Shown piece after piece: positions 1-7,627 of a stretch of 32,650 nt of DNA. Positions within the stretch are counted from its first letter, which is position 1. The number at the start of each line of letters is the position of its first letter. The stretch lies in NCBI GenBank assembly GCA_003560095.1, contig PWJI01000049.1:1-32650 (forward strand). The letters run 5' to 3'. This DNA comes from Candidatus Nealsoniibacteriota bacterium. Its GTDB lineage: Bacteria > Patescibacteriota > Minisyncoccia > Minisyncoccales > PWPS01. Position numbers and translations under genes: made by a program. The notes beneath the pieces are model-generated. The model was given only the letters and a program-made list of their open reading frames with translations, had not been told where the DNA came from and did no database searches.

Positions 1-24
1 AACAAAACACTTTTTATTGGGTGC

Positions 25-81
25 AAATAAAAGGGCCGGAAGCGTTAACTCCAATTCTTATGAGTACGTGCCTTCCGACCC
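25..81 (-). ncRNA. Candidate small RNA 1 (hairpin RNA with terminator)
   Basis: Read on the minus strand, a transcript starting near 81 would open with GGGTCGGAAG and close with CTTCCGGCCC, giving a 10-bp stem with one mismatch. An inner stem is CGTACTC with GAGTTAACG (a two-base bulge), and TTTTATTTG follows, as in a Rho-independent terminator. The predicted length is about 57 nt and no ORF with a ribosome site lies inside. The promoter entry just upstream supports transcription. The family is not recognised. It could also be only a terminator for a gene left of the window, but the well-placed promoter argues against that. Confidence 0.5.
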
Positions 82-87
82 AAACTT

Positions 88-115
88 ATTCTATCAAAGC
101 GAAAAAAGGTGTCAA
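88..115 (-). promoter_or_regulatory. Sigma70-type promoter for small RNA 1
   Basis: The minus strand has TTGACA at 115-110, a 16-nt spacer and TAGAAT at 93-88, placing the start at about G81, exactly the first base of the hairpin. The ten bases GGGCTTGACA are identical to those of the second small-RNA promoter at 397-406. Confidence 0.6.
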
Positions 116-302
116 GCCCTATATTCGAGCTTTCCTTGATTTTTTTAAATTTATCGATAAAACCAAATCAAAACAAGTTTGATAAAAAAATGCGTCTATA
201 GTTTAAGACAGCATGCAAGTGCGTAAACTTTTTTCTTTTTTTAAGCTAAATTTATGCAATATATACTGCATATTTAACAACAAATCTTTTTATTTTAAGA
301 AA

Positions 303-334
303 GCAAAAAACCTCGCTCGAGTGAGGTTTTTTGC
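303..334. terminator. Bidirectional Rho-independent terminator
   Basis: GCAAAAAACCTC and GAGGTTTTTTGC form a near-perfect inverted repeat around a CTCGAG core, giving a GC stem followed by T runs in both directions. It would end small RNA 2 and any minus-strand read-through from the operon whose last gene stops at 456. Confidence 0.8.
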
Positions 335-367
335 CTAACTGGAGTAACGATTTCCAACGTACTCTCT
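303..367 (-). ncRNA. Candidate small RNA 2
   Basis: A minus-strand transcript from about 367 would read GAGAGTACG, loop TTGGAAAT, CGTTACTCC, about 6 nt, then the strong terminator hairpin at 303-334. The predicted length is about 65 nt. The 5' hairpin has about eight pairs with one bulged base. No ORF is present. The arms are the same short sequences as in small RNA 1 but in reverse order, so the two RNAs could pair. The element could partly serve as terminator for the operon ending at 456, but it has its own promoter. Confidence 0.5.
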
Positions 368-374
368 AATTTGA

Positions 375-402
375 ATATTATCAAAATAAAAAAAAATGTC
401 AA
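375..402 (-). promoter_or_regulatory. Sigma70-type promoter for small RNA 2
   Basis: The minus strand has TTGACA at 402-397, a T-rich 16-nt spacer and TAATAT at 380-375, giving a start near 368-366. Spacer length, the upstream GGGC and the TTTGA ending of the spacer match the small RNA 1 promoter. Confidence 0.55.
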
Positions 403-455
403 GCCCGTAAATTTATTCAAAACAAAGGCTATTTTGTTAATTAATTAACATAAAA

Positions 456-1472
456 TCACTTCCCGAAATTTGTCAAAAAAAGAGAAAATTGTCTATAAAA
501 AGCACTAAAAGAAAGACGAATAAATAAAATAACGCCAAAAAGACAAACAATTAAATCAGCACTTCTTAAAATGATTGCCGCTGTAACCCCGGAAGAAAAG
601 CCAAGTCCCAACGCCCCAAATCCAAGAGCCAAAATAGCCTCAAGGCCACCAAGAGCAGCAGGCAAAGGTAAAATCATGGACAAAATGACAAGACCGTAAA
701 TTGCCAAAGCAACCCCTATGTCAGCTACTTCCGCAACAAAAAAGATTATTACAAAAACACGAAAAAGCAAGAAAAGGTGTCTTAAAAAACTAATAAGAAT
801 TCCCTTTGTAAAATAACCTTCTTCTGACGAAAAAAAATCAATCATATCTTTTTCCACCTGCGTAATTATTTTCCCGTTTTCCGTATTGGTTATAAGGTTT
901 CTGGTTTTTTTAAAAGCACCTAAAACCCAAAACAAAAAGCTTCTTTTTTTCAAAATACGATTATAAAAAAGAACAATCAAAAGAAGCATAACTATAATAA
1001 CAATTCCCGCATAAAGAAAAAAAAGGCTTTTTACAGAGCCACCATAGAAAACAAAAAGAATTATTCCGGGAACAAGGAAAAAAAAGTGTGTTGTTACGTC
1101 AAGGATTTTGTCTGTTATTGCGGAAAAAGCACTTTTCCTTATTCCCACCTTTTCTTGCATTAAGAAAATCCTCACCATCTCTCCACCAAAAAGAGAAAAA
1201 GGCGTAAGAAAATCAACCGTAAATCCTTTCACAAGGTAGCGAATTGTAAGAAAAAAAGAAACATTCTCTCCTTGAGTTTTTAAAATACTTTTCCATCGCA
1301 TAGCGCCAAAAATAGCCACAATTAAGGTAATTGCCAATATCAAAAGTCCCTCTTTACCCCAAAAAAGAGAAATTGCCGCCCAAATTGCATCTGCGCCTGT
1401 CTCTTTTACAACAAAATAAAAAAGAGAAGCGCCCACAACAAAGGCGATTATAAATTTTATCAAATTACGCAT
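456..1472 (-). CDS. Flippase-like integral membrane protein (LPG synthase TM-domain / UPF0104 family)
   Basis: A hydrophobic protein of about 338 residues with eight or so membrane spans, matching the lysylphosphatidylglycerol synthase transmembrane family (PF03706, AglD-like). The conserved pattern includes a TPFSLFGGEMVRIFLM segment near residues 90-105 and a PLPAALGGLEAILALG segment near 270-285. Members move or modify lipid-linked substrates; no soluble aminoacyl-transferase domain is fused, so a role in lipid-linked sugar handling is inference. The ATG at 1472 is preferred over the track's upstream TTG because GGAG lies six bases upstream, inside the last codons of the preceding gene, whose TAA ends one base before this ATG. 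The pair is therefore translationally coupled and this is the last gene of the run. Confidence 0.8.
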   Translation of the reverse strand: MRNLIKFIIAFVVGASLFYFVVKETGADAIWAAISLFWGKEGLLILAITLIVAIFGAMRWKSILKTQGENVSFFLTIRYLVKGFTVDFLTPFSLFGGEMVRIFLMQEKVGIRKSAFSAITDKILDVTTHFFFLVPGIILFVFYGGSVKSLFFLYAGIVIIVMLLLIVLFYNRILKKRSFLFWVLGAFKKTRNLITNTENGKIITQVEKDMIDFFSSEEGYFTKGILISFLRHLFLLFRVFVIIFFVAEVADIGVALAIYGLVILSMILPLPAALGGLEAILALGFGALGLGFSSGVTAAIILRSADLIVCLFGVILFIRLSFSAFYRQFSLFLTNFGK

Positions 1473-1473
1473 T

Positions 1474-3180
1474 TTACTCTCCAATCAAAGAATTTATTTT
1501 TTTTCTTGTATAACTACCGACATATCCGGTTCCTTGAGAAAGATTTAAGGGATCAAGAATTTCTTTGCTGTATTTTTCTTGAAAGCGAATTACCGCATTT
1601 TCTGTCATTTGATAAAAATTTCCCGTAATCAAGCCTTCCTGATATATTTCTTCTCCTTGTTTTTTTAAAAATTTTTGTAATCTCTTAACTTCACTTGAGT
1701 TCGTCATTCCAAAATAAAGATCTTCCTCAAGCTCAACAATTTTTATCTCAGTATAATCTTCTCCTTTTATCAGAAAATAAAGCTCCTCTACTCTGCCTCT
1801 TAAAACATGTATTCTTTCTCTTAATTCTCTAATGCGCTTCTCTCTTTCCGTCTCCTCTTTTCTTTCAATCTCAATTTCAAAAGTAAAAGAAAATTTATCT
1901 TCCGGTCCATTAAATCCCCTAAATTTACCTTGCATAGAAGGCATAACAATAAGTGATTCATACTCCGTATTAAAGTTTTCCACAACCAACTCTCCCTCTC
2001 CTCTTCTATTTAAAGCAATATAATCAAGTTTACACTTATCATTTGCCCCACAAAGAGCATAAGGAACAACAAACCTTTCTTCACCATCAAATCTTAAGGT
2101 AAGATCCCCCTTATCTCCGGTTATTTTGTACCAATTTCCCGCCCAGTTTGTAGTCTCCTCCTTAAAGAAAAAAGGATTTTCTCTTTCAGAAGAAACAAAA
2201 AAAGTAGTGGGAGAAACTTTTAGATCTTCTAAGTGCTCATTTTTAAAGCAATATTCTTTTTTGTAAGAACAATCATTTAAGTAAACAGCTACTTTCCAAT
2301 CGGTAAAAATTTGAGAAAATGTTTTCTCGGCCTCAATCTTTGAAAGAGCATAATCAATGCTCGGAATCCCTACTATATCTATATTCATTGACTCAGATAA
2401 AACTTTATCACCATAATGATCAAGAAGATATTGTCCAAAAATATTGACTACTCCATAATCTTCAATTTCCTCTTTCCACTGAGTAAGAGAAGTGCTTGGA
2501 CTTCTTAAAAAGGTTCTTTTTCTTTCTTCAAGATTACTTCCCTCGTAAGTATCGTCATAGCCCAAAATGGAAATAATCATTTCCGCCCGAAGTTCATCAA
2601 GCCAAATTTCTTCCTCTATTTGATAATCCCAAGTTTTTTCGTTAAACGTAACAAGATGAACATATTCATGAGCAATATATCCTCCAAGATTATCGTCTTC
2701 TATGAGTGATGCGTTTAAATATAAAATATTTCCTTCGTTTGATCGAGGATACTGATATTTTGAGTACTGATCTCCTTTTCTAAAATAACCTCCGGATCCA
2801 TCAGTCATAGAATGAAAAAACACCGCCATTCTCTCTCTACCCCCCACAATGTCGTGAGAAGGCATTCTACCAAAATTATTTAACACCCAAGGATAAGTAT
2901 TTCTCTCAAAATCATTTCCAGCCGAATACATAATGCTTCTATACTCTCTCTTTTCTTGCTCATCAAACTTTTCCCATAAGCTACTTTCTATATAAAAATA
3001 AATATAATTGGTAACAAGAACAAGCTCTCCCTCGGTCCTTCCTCTTGAACGCTTGTCAAAAGAAGGTTCTATAAAAAAATAGTCTTTCTCCGGGAAAAAA
3101 GATCCCCGGACACTAAAAAAAGGTACTAAAAAAATTAATACGCAAAAAATAATTATAACTTTATATCTCTCTTTTCTCAT
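1474..3180 (-). CDS. Secreted gluzincin-type zinc protease with C-terminal peptidoglycan-binding domain
   Basis: The protein begins with a basic stretch and a hydrophobic signal segment (VIIIFCVLIFLVPFF), so it is exported. HEYVHL at about residue 171 is an HExxH zinc site, and WLDELRAE about 25 residues later supplies a likely Glu third ligand. The surroundings resemble the M30 (hyicolysin-like) gluzincins. A Glu/Arg-rich coiled region follows at about 435-485, then a peptidoglycan-binding module with the FQEKYSKEILDP and TGYVGSYTRKKIN signatures shared by four other proteins in this window. The ATG at 3180 is chosen over the track's TTG six codons upstream because AAAGAG precedes it and the signal peptide then starts properly. 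Likely a wall-attached metalloprotease; its substrate is unknown. Confidence 0.75.
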   Translation of the reverse strand: MRKERYKVIIIFCVLIFLVPFFSVRGSFFPEKDYFFIEPSFDKRSRGRTEGELVLVTNYIYFYIESSLWEKFDEQEKREYRSIMYSAGNDFERNTYPWVLNNFGRMPSHDIVGGRERMAVFFHSMTDGSGGYFRKGDQYSKYQYPRSNEGNILYLNASLIEDDNLGGYIAHEYVHLVTFNEKTWDYQIEEEIWLDELRAEMIISILGYDDTYEGSNLEERKRTFLRSPSTSLTQWKEEIEDYGVVNIFGQYLLDHYGDKVLSESMNIDIVGIPSIDYALSKIEAEKTFSQIFTDWKVAVYLNDCSYKKEYCFKNEHLEDLKVSPTTFFVSSERENPFFFKEETTNWAGNWYKITGDKGDLTLRFDGEERFVVPYALCGANDKCKLDYIALNRRGEGELVVENFNTEYESLIVMPSMQGKFRGFNGPEDKFSFTFEIEIERKEETEREKRIRELRERIHVLRGRVEELYFLIKGEDYTEIKIVELEEDLYFGMTNSSEVKRLQKFLKKQGEEIYQEGLITGNFYQMTENAVIRFQEKYSKEILDPLNLSQGTGYVGSYTRKKINSLIGE

Positions 3181-3227
3181 AAACTCTTTTTTGAACAATT
3201 CTTAAAACACTTTATGCGTCTTTAAAA

Positions 3228-3950
3228 TTAGTCTCCAAATAAATAAATAAAACGATAATAAATAATTCCAATATGCTCGTGAAAAGCAATGTCCGAATTT
3301 CTTAAATTTTGTGCACTTGGAATAAAATCAAAAATCGTATAAGAAGGAAAACGTTTTCTCTTGAAATCTGCAGGAGCCGGGATTGGATTTGCCCCCAGTC
3401 TTTCAAATTCTATAAGAGATCTATTCATATGATAACCCGAAGTAACCAGGAAAAATGGTTTTTCTTCTACAATTTTTTTAACATTAATAACATTTTCTCT
3501 TGTGTTTCGAGACTTTCCCTCTATGATAATATTTTCCGGATTAACTCCCCTATAAATAAAAAAGTTTCTTACTGCCGTTGCCTCTTTACTTGTTGAAATA
3601 AGAGGATCGGTTCCGGAAATAATTATATTCATTTTTCCGTTTGTCAAATGCCAAATTCTAAGAACTTCACTTCCGCGTAAAACATTGCTCTCTCTTCCTC
3701 CTAAAAGAAGAACTATCTTTTGAGCCCTATCCATTTCTTCAATTGCCAAAAATGAATGTTTTTCCTCAAGAGGCATTAGAAGAAAATCACTAACCGGTGT
3801 AATAGAAAAAAAATAGTATAAAAAAGCTCCGAGAAAAAATAAAATCTTAGACCATTTTCTCTTTTTTTTAATAAAAATAAGCCCGATTAAAGCGAGTAAA
3901 AGTACAAAAGTGCTGGGCATTAAAAAACTTTGCAATATCTTCAATAACAT
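3228..3950 (-). CDS. YdcF/ElyC-like DUF218 membrane protein
   Basis: 240 residues: two N-terminal membrane spans (about 10-27 and 33-55), then a Rossmann-like DUF218 domain with KIVLLLGG, NIIISGTDPLIST and LVTSGYHMNRSLIEFERLG segments typical of the SanA/YdcF/ElyC family. E. coli ElyC and SanA affect envelope integrity and lipid-carrier recycling, which suits the neighbouring sugar-transferase gene. The biochemical activity of the family is not settled. The start has no Shine-Dalgarno; instead a TGCTATAAT extended -10 ends eight bases before the ATG, suggesting a leaderless message although the upstream gene ends only 27 bp away. Confidence 0.8.
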   Translation of the reverse strand: MLLKILQSFLMPSTFVLLLALIGLIFIKKKRKWSKILFFLGAFLYYFFSITPVSDFLLMPLEEKHSFLAIEEMDRAQKIVLLLGGRESNVLRGSEVLRIWHLTNGKMNIIISGTDPLISTSKEATAVRNFFIYRGVNPENIIIEGKSRNTRENVINVKKIVEEKPFFLVTSGYHMNRSLIEFERLGANPIPAPADFKRKRFPSYTIFDFIPSAQNLRNSDIAFHEHIGIIYYRFIYLFGD

Positions 3951-3958
3951 TAAATTTT

Positions 3959-3967
3959 ATTATAGCA
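3959..3967 (-). promoter_or_regulatory. Extended -10 element giving a probable leaderless mRNA
   Basis: The minus strand reads TGCTATAAT, a perfect extended -10, with eight bases between its last T and the ATG of the DUF218 gene. A start 7 nt after the -10 would leave almost no 5' UTR. There is no recognisable -35. Confidence 0.5.
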
Positions 3968-3977
3968 AAATTTTATT

Positions 3978-5321
3978 TTAAAAAATAGCTCTAATTGTTT
4001 TTATAATAATAACAATATCAAAAAAGAAAGACCTATTTTTGATATAGTAAAGATCGTATTTAAATTTTTCCTCTGCCTCTTCTATGCTTTTTGATGGCGG
4101 ATAATTTATTTGTGCCCATCCGGTAAGACCCGGTCTAACCAAGTAACGCAATCTATAGAAGGGTATATTTTCTTCAAAGTGCTTGGAAAGCTCGGACATT
4201 TCCGGTCGAGGACCAACAAAACCCAAATCCCCCTTTATTATATTATAAAATTGGGGCAGTTCATCTAGATGGTTGTTTCTTAGAAGTAAGCCAATCCTTG
4301 TTACCTCGCCGTCTTTTTCTTCTCTCCATGGAGCAGGTTTTTCATTTTCCTTATAGTGCATTGTTCTAAATTTATATAAAACAAACTCTTTTCCTTTCTC
4401 CCCTATTCTTTTTTGTCTATATAAAACAGGCCCCCTTGAGTCAATTTTTATAAGCAAAGCAAAAAAAGGAAACAAAAAGATAAGCACAATAACTCCTACT
4501 AAGGAGACAATTAGCTCGGGTATTCTACTTATTATGTCGTTCATTTTTCTTTGCGGTCTTGATATATTTTCCAAAAACCACCACTCATCCAACGAGCGCA
4601 GAGGAACCTTTTTAACAATCTCTTCGTAAAGAGAAGAAAACTCCATATACTTCATATTAAGCGAAAAAGAAGTAAAAATTTTTTTTACCGCCTCTTTGTC
4701 ATTTTTTATCTCCGGAGAAAGAATTAAAACATCAACTTTTTCCAATAATTTTTTTGCTAAAGCAATATCGTCAACCACCTTTATTTTTTCTTTTACTTTT
4801 TTGGGAACTTCATCTTTTGTATATATACCCACAAATTCATAATCTAAAGATTCTCTTTCAATAATTTCTTCCATTTCTTTACAAAAACCTACAAAAAGGG
4901 CTTTTTTTTGAAAACTCTTAGACCCGGCTACATTTAACAAAACAATCCTCCACAAAGAAGAAATGACGGTAAAGTTAATAACCGTAAGAAATAGTATTGC
5001 TCTTGGAGTAACATCCAACTGAGGCTGAAAATAAAAATAAAACGTTCCTAGCAAAGTTGCAATTAAAGAAAAAACAATCATTCCTCTTAGAAAAGGAACT
5101 GTCTTTTTAAAAGAATCAAGTTCATAAAAATCCAAAACAAAAAAAACAAGAGCCCAAATAAAAAAAAGATACAAAAAGGGAGCTTGCAGAGAATAAAACA
5201 AATCTATGTCGGGAGAACCTCCCTTTCTTATAAAAAGAGCCAAATAAAGAGAAATGTAAAAAAGTAAAAAATCTCCTATTAAAATAGAAGCTCCAACTAC
5301 TCTGTTTTTTACTTTGTTCAT
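3978..5321 (-). CDS. Polyprenyl-phosphate sugar-phosphotransferase (WbaP/WcaJ type)
   Basis: 447 residues. Four to five membrane spans occupy residues 1-130, a CoA-binding-like domain 135-240, and the bacterial sugar transferase domain (PF02397) the C-terminal part, entered by a helix around 265-290. Family signatures are visible: LYKFRTMHY, then NHLDELPQFYNIIKGDLGFVGPRPE with its conserved Asp-Glu, then RPGLTGWAQINY. The enzyme moves a sugar-1-phosphate from a nucleotide sugar to undecaprenyl phosphate, the first membrane step of polysaccharide or O-antigen synthesis, so it pairs with the glycosyltransferase and the O-antigen ligase nearby. No Shine-Dalgarno is present; a TATTAT box lies ten bases before the ATG. 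Which sugar is used cannot be read from sequence. Confidence 0.93.
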   Translation of the reverse strand: MNKVKNRVVGASILIGDFLLFYISLYLALFIRKGGSPDIDLFYSLQAPFLYLFFIWALVFFVLDFYELDSFKKTVPFLRGMIVFSLIATLLGTFYFYFQPQLDVTPRAILFLTVINFTVISSLWRIVLLNVAGSKSFQKKALFVGFCKEMEEIIERESLDYEFVGIYTKDEVPKKVKEKIKVVDDIALAKKLLEKVDVLILSPEIKNDKEAVKKIFTSFSLNMKYMEFSSLYEEIVKKVPLRSLDEWWFLENISRPQRKMNDIISRIPELIVSLVGVIVLIFLFPFFALLIKIDSRGPVLYRQKRIGEKGKEFVLYKFRTMHYKENEKPAPWREEKDGEVTRIGLLLRNNHLDELPQFYNIIKGDLGFVGPRPEMSELSKHFEENIPFYRLRYLVRPGLTGWAQINYPPSKSIEEAEEKFKYDLYYIKNRSFFFDIVIIIKTIRAIF

Positions 5322-5406
5322 ATTTTTTCAAATAATACCCTTTTTCTCTTTTCTTGAAATTGCACCCTCCTTTTTCATTGCAAGCTATTTAATTTTCTTT
5401 ATTCTC

Positions 5407-6420
5407 TTATCTTTGCCCTTTAACAAGAATATATTTGTTTTCTTTTATGGCGAAAAAGCCCTCTTCTTTTTTACTGACATAAAAGGCTTCCGGTTGCAGA
5501 AAAAAAATTCTTTTGTAACTTATATTAAAGAAATTGTCATTTTCAGGAGCCATTTCAAGAGAAATGTTCTCACCTTTACTAAGTATTATTCTTTTATTAT
5601 CCATATCACCAAACATTTTTTTTACACAATCAACGGGAATCCATCCAACTCCTTCAATGTAAAATTCTGTCCAAAAGTGAAATTCTTGCCTCTTCTCAAT
5701 TTCTCCCCAAACACCCGAAATCATTCTAGCCGGTATATCAGCCGCCCTAAGCATAGCAAGTAAAAGAAAATTGATTTCAATAGTTCCTCCACTGCCATTT
5801 TCTAAAACCCTCATTGCCCCTCTTCTCGTATTTGTATTTTGCGGAGTAATGTTTTTTATTATCCAGTTATATATTATTTTTGCTTTTGCCAAATAACCCT
5901 CCCCTTCCCGAGTAATATCGTTTGTCAAATTAACAATATCTTCCGTTTGACCGATATATCTTTCGCCTCTTGTGTACCTTATATAAAAAGGAGAAGATTT
6001 GTCGTATTCCTTTGTTTTCCAATCTCCGGGATCAAACGCTACCTGATAGATGTCAGTAGAAAATTGAACTTTAAGTTGCTTTTTGCCCAATATATTTTTT
6101 GAAAAATCATATAGCGCAATTGTATTTTTATTTTCTTTATCTTCGTATTCCTTACTTTCCCTTATGCTGTAATGAGCATCTATATTTTTTTGACTTTCCC
6201 ATTCTTTTATCTTTGAAATCCAAAGAAAGAAACTTTCCTGTCTTTGTGAGGAAGGAAAGACATGCACATCTCTGCCATACCTTTTTTGGGCAATTTCTTT
6301 TATTTCTTCTTCACTCGCATTTCTTAAATTAAATTCCCTCTCTTTGGAAAGAAAATTAATTTCCGCCTCCCAAATAAAAATACTTTGCTTTTTTTCCGGA
6401 TTTTTGTATTCAATTTTCAT
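5407..6420 (-). CDS. Transglutaminase-like domain protein lacking the catalytic cysteine
   Basis: 337 residues with no signal peptide. The C-terminal part carries a transglutaminase-like fold: FLLLAMLRAADIPARMISG (about 218-236), then EFHFWTEFYIEGVGWIPVD (about 246-264), which keeps the His and Asp of the usual Cys-His-Asp triad. At the Cys position, 12 residues before the Arg of LRA, the protein has Thr213 (codon ACT) in GSGGTIEIN. A Cys follows directly after the Asp (VDC). The domain is therefore probably non-hydrolytic, or uses another nucleophile. The N-terminal half (1-165) is rich in Lys/Glu and not recognised. There is no Shine-Dalgarno; a TTGTTT-N16-TAAAAT promoter ends eight bases before the ATG. 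Its setting among wall and polysaccharide genes suggests an envelope-related binding role, which is inference. Confidence 0.75.
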   Translation of the reverse strand: MKIEYKNPEKKQSIFIWEAEINFLSKEREFNLRNASEEEIKEIAQKRYGRDVHVFPSSQRQESFFLWISKIKEWESQKNIDAHYSIRESKEYEDKENKNTIALYDFSKNILGKKQLKVQFSTDIYQVAFDPGDWKTKEYDKSSPFYIRYTRGERYIGQTEDIVNLTNDITREGEGYLAKAKIIYNWIIKNITPQNTNTRRGAMRVLENGSGGTIEINFLLLAMLRAADIPARMISGVWGEIEKRQEFHFWTEFYIEGVGWIPVDCVKKMFGDMDNKRIILSKGENISLEMAPENDNFFNISYKRIFFLQPEAFYVSKKEEGFFAIKENKYILVKGQR

Positions 6421-6428
6421 TGTAATAA

Positions 6429-6456
6429 ATTTTAATACATTTTAGCTAAAAAACAA
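6429..6456 (-). promoter_or_regulatory. Promoter placed for a leaderless transcript
   Basis: The minus strand has TTGTTT at 6456-6451, a 16-nt spacer and TAAAAT at 6434-6429, with eight bases before the ATG at 6420. The -10 to ATG distance is the same as for the DUF218 gene. No Shine-Dalgarno lies between. Confidence 0.4.
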
Positions 6457-6480
6457 TCACCAAAGAGCTTGTGAGAAAAA

Positions 6481-7323
6481 TTAAGACTCCTCTTTTTCTA
6501 TGTTTTCCTTCATTTCTTGAACATAATCAGTTATCAATTTTTTTAAATAATTTACTTCATCATTTTTAATTCTTGCTAAGCCGTCTTTATTTAAATCTTC
6601 TTCCGTTAACTCCCTTTCTCTTATTTTTTCTTTATTATGGTTTAAGGAGAGTGCGTCTAAATACATGTCAAAATAAATCGGGTGCCAAAGATACATTGTT
6701 ACAAGCTCATTAGCATCCTCTTGTGCTCTTACGGCAATTTCGGAAAATTTATTTGGAATATTTTCGTTTTCTTCATGGTTGTAGTTGGAAGAATTTCCCC
6801 AAACGGAAAGCCCTCTTTTTCTTTCCCCCTTAGCGCCCTCTTTTTCATCCTCTTGCATTCTTTTTTGAAAACAAAATTTAAACAATCTTCCGTAGCAAGA
6901 TTCAATTTCTCCTTCCAGTACTTTTTCATACCAAGCCTCCGGTTCTTTTGGACTTTCATTGAAGCAAAGATAGTCTTGATAAGCATGATTAGCTTCGTGT
7001 AAAAAACGGTATTTTTTTGTTTCCATTCCCGGACTCGGAAAAAGATTTTCTTGTGCTTCTTTATTAAATCCCATTTTAAAAATACAATACTCCCACTTAT
7101 TATGAGGCATTTCTTTCTTGGAAATTGCTATATTTCTCGTGGTGCTATAATAAACAAACCCCCAGTCTTCACTCCTTTCTTCAACTCCTCTAATGTACTC
7201 TTTATCCACCAAAAAAAAGCCCAATTTTTTCTCTATATTTTCGTTTTCGTCTCCCTTAATCGCTTTTAAGGGAACATCTAAAAGATTCTCTATCTTTTTC
7301 TTAATTCTTTCTTTTTTTTCCAT
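6481..7323 (-). CDS. Uncharacterised zincin-like protein (HEANH motif)
   Basis: 280 residues, hydrophilic, no signal peptide, so probably cytoplasmic. I do not recognise the family. A clear HExxH-type motif, FLHEANHAYQDYL, lies near residue 107, which with the helical context suggests a zinc-dependent peptidase fold. A third ligand might come from EDANELVTMYLWHP or from the EGEIESCYGRLF helix, but this is uncertain. The middle (about 165-200) is a charged, probably disordered segment. The ATG at 7323 is chosen (AGAAAG upstream) rather than the track's TTG two codons earlier; it lies inside the end of the RNHCP gene, so the two are co-translated. The chain PHP, RNHCP, zincin overlaps end to end, pointing to one operon and perhaps one process. 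Confidence 0.65.
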   Translation of the reverse strand: MEKKERIKKKIENLLDVPLKAIKGDENENIEKKLGFFLVDKEYIRGVEERSEDWGFVYYSTTRNIAISKKEMPHNKWEYCIFKMGFNKEAQENLFPSPGMETKKYRFLHEANHAYQDYLCFNESPKEPEAWYEKVLEGEIESCYGRLFKFCFQKRMQEDEKEGAKGERKRGLSVWGNSSNYNHEENENIPNKFSEIAVRAQEDANELVTMYLWHPIYFDMYLDALSLNHNKEKIRERELTEEDLNKDGLARIKNDEVNYLKKLITDYVQEMKENIEKEES

Positions 7324-7627
7324 AATCAATCTTTCTCTTACTCATTTTTATAATCTCTAAAATGTTGTCTTCTTTTGCCGATTTTACTTTGTGTCTAAAC
7401 CCACACAAAGTACAACGGTAATAAATAATAAATCTTTCTCCCCTTTTTTCTACGCCCTCAGGTTCCATCATTCCCTTGCAAGAAGAAGCTCTGTCTCCCG
7501 GGTTATTATCAACGTGCTTTGACCATAAACAATTATAACAATGATCGGTATATCCGTCTCCTTTAATAAAAGTTTTACACTTATCACACAAAAAAGATTC
7601 TTCCTTTTTTTGAAATTTTTTTGTCAT
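7301..7627 (-). CDS. RNHCP domain protein
   Basis: 108 residues matching the RNHCP family (PF12647). Cys pairs at FLCDKCKTF and DHCYNCLWSKHVD are followed by NPGDRASSCKGMMEP and a C-terminal RCTLCGF, giving three CxxC-type pairs that likely bind zinc ribbon-style. Here the name-giving RNHC is TDHC. The family's function is not established; it may bind nucleic acid. Its ATG overlaps the TGA of the upstream PHP gene (ATGA), and its own 3' end overlaps the zincin start, so it is tightly coupled on both sides. Confidence 0.85.
   Translation of the reverse strand: MTKKFQKKEESFLCDKCKTFIKGDGYTDHCYNCLWSKHVDNNPGDRASSCKGMMEPEGVEKRGERFIIYYRCTLCGFRHKVKSAKEDNILEIIKMSKRKIDYGKKRKN

Noticed and set aside
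25-115. tRNA, 4.5S RNA or other known structured RNA
   Set aside because: There is a single long hairpin with no cloverleaf or CCA end, and the SRP signature loop bases are absent.
5122-5331. Minus-strand ORF of 69 residues overlapping the start of the sugar-phosphotransferase gene
   Set aside because: It is in another frame of a well-supported gene, has no ribosome site, and its Phe/Ser-rich content is typical of frame shadows in AT-rich DNA.
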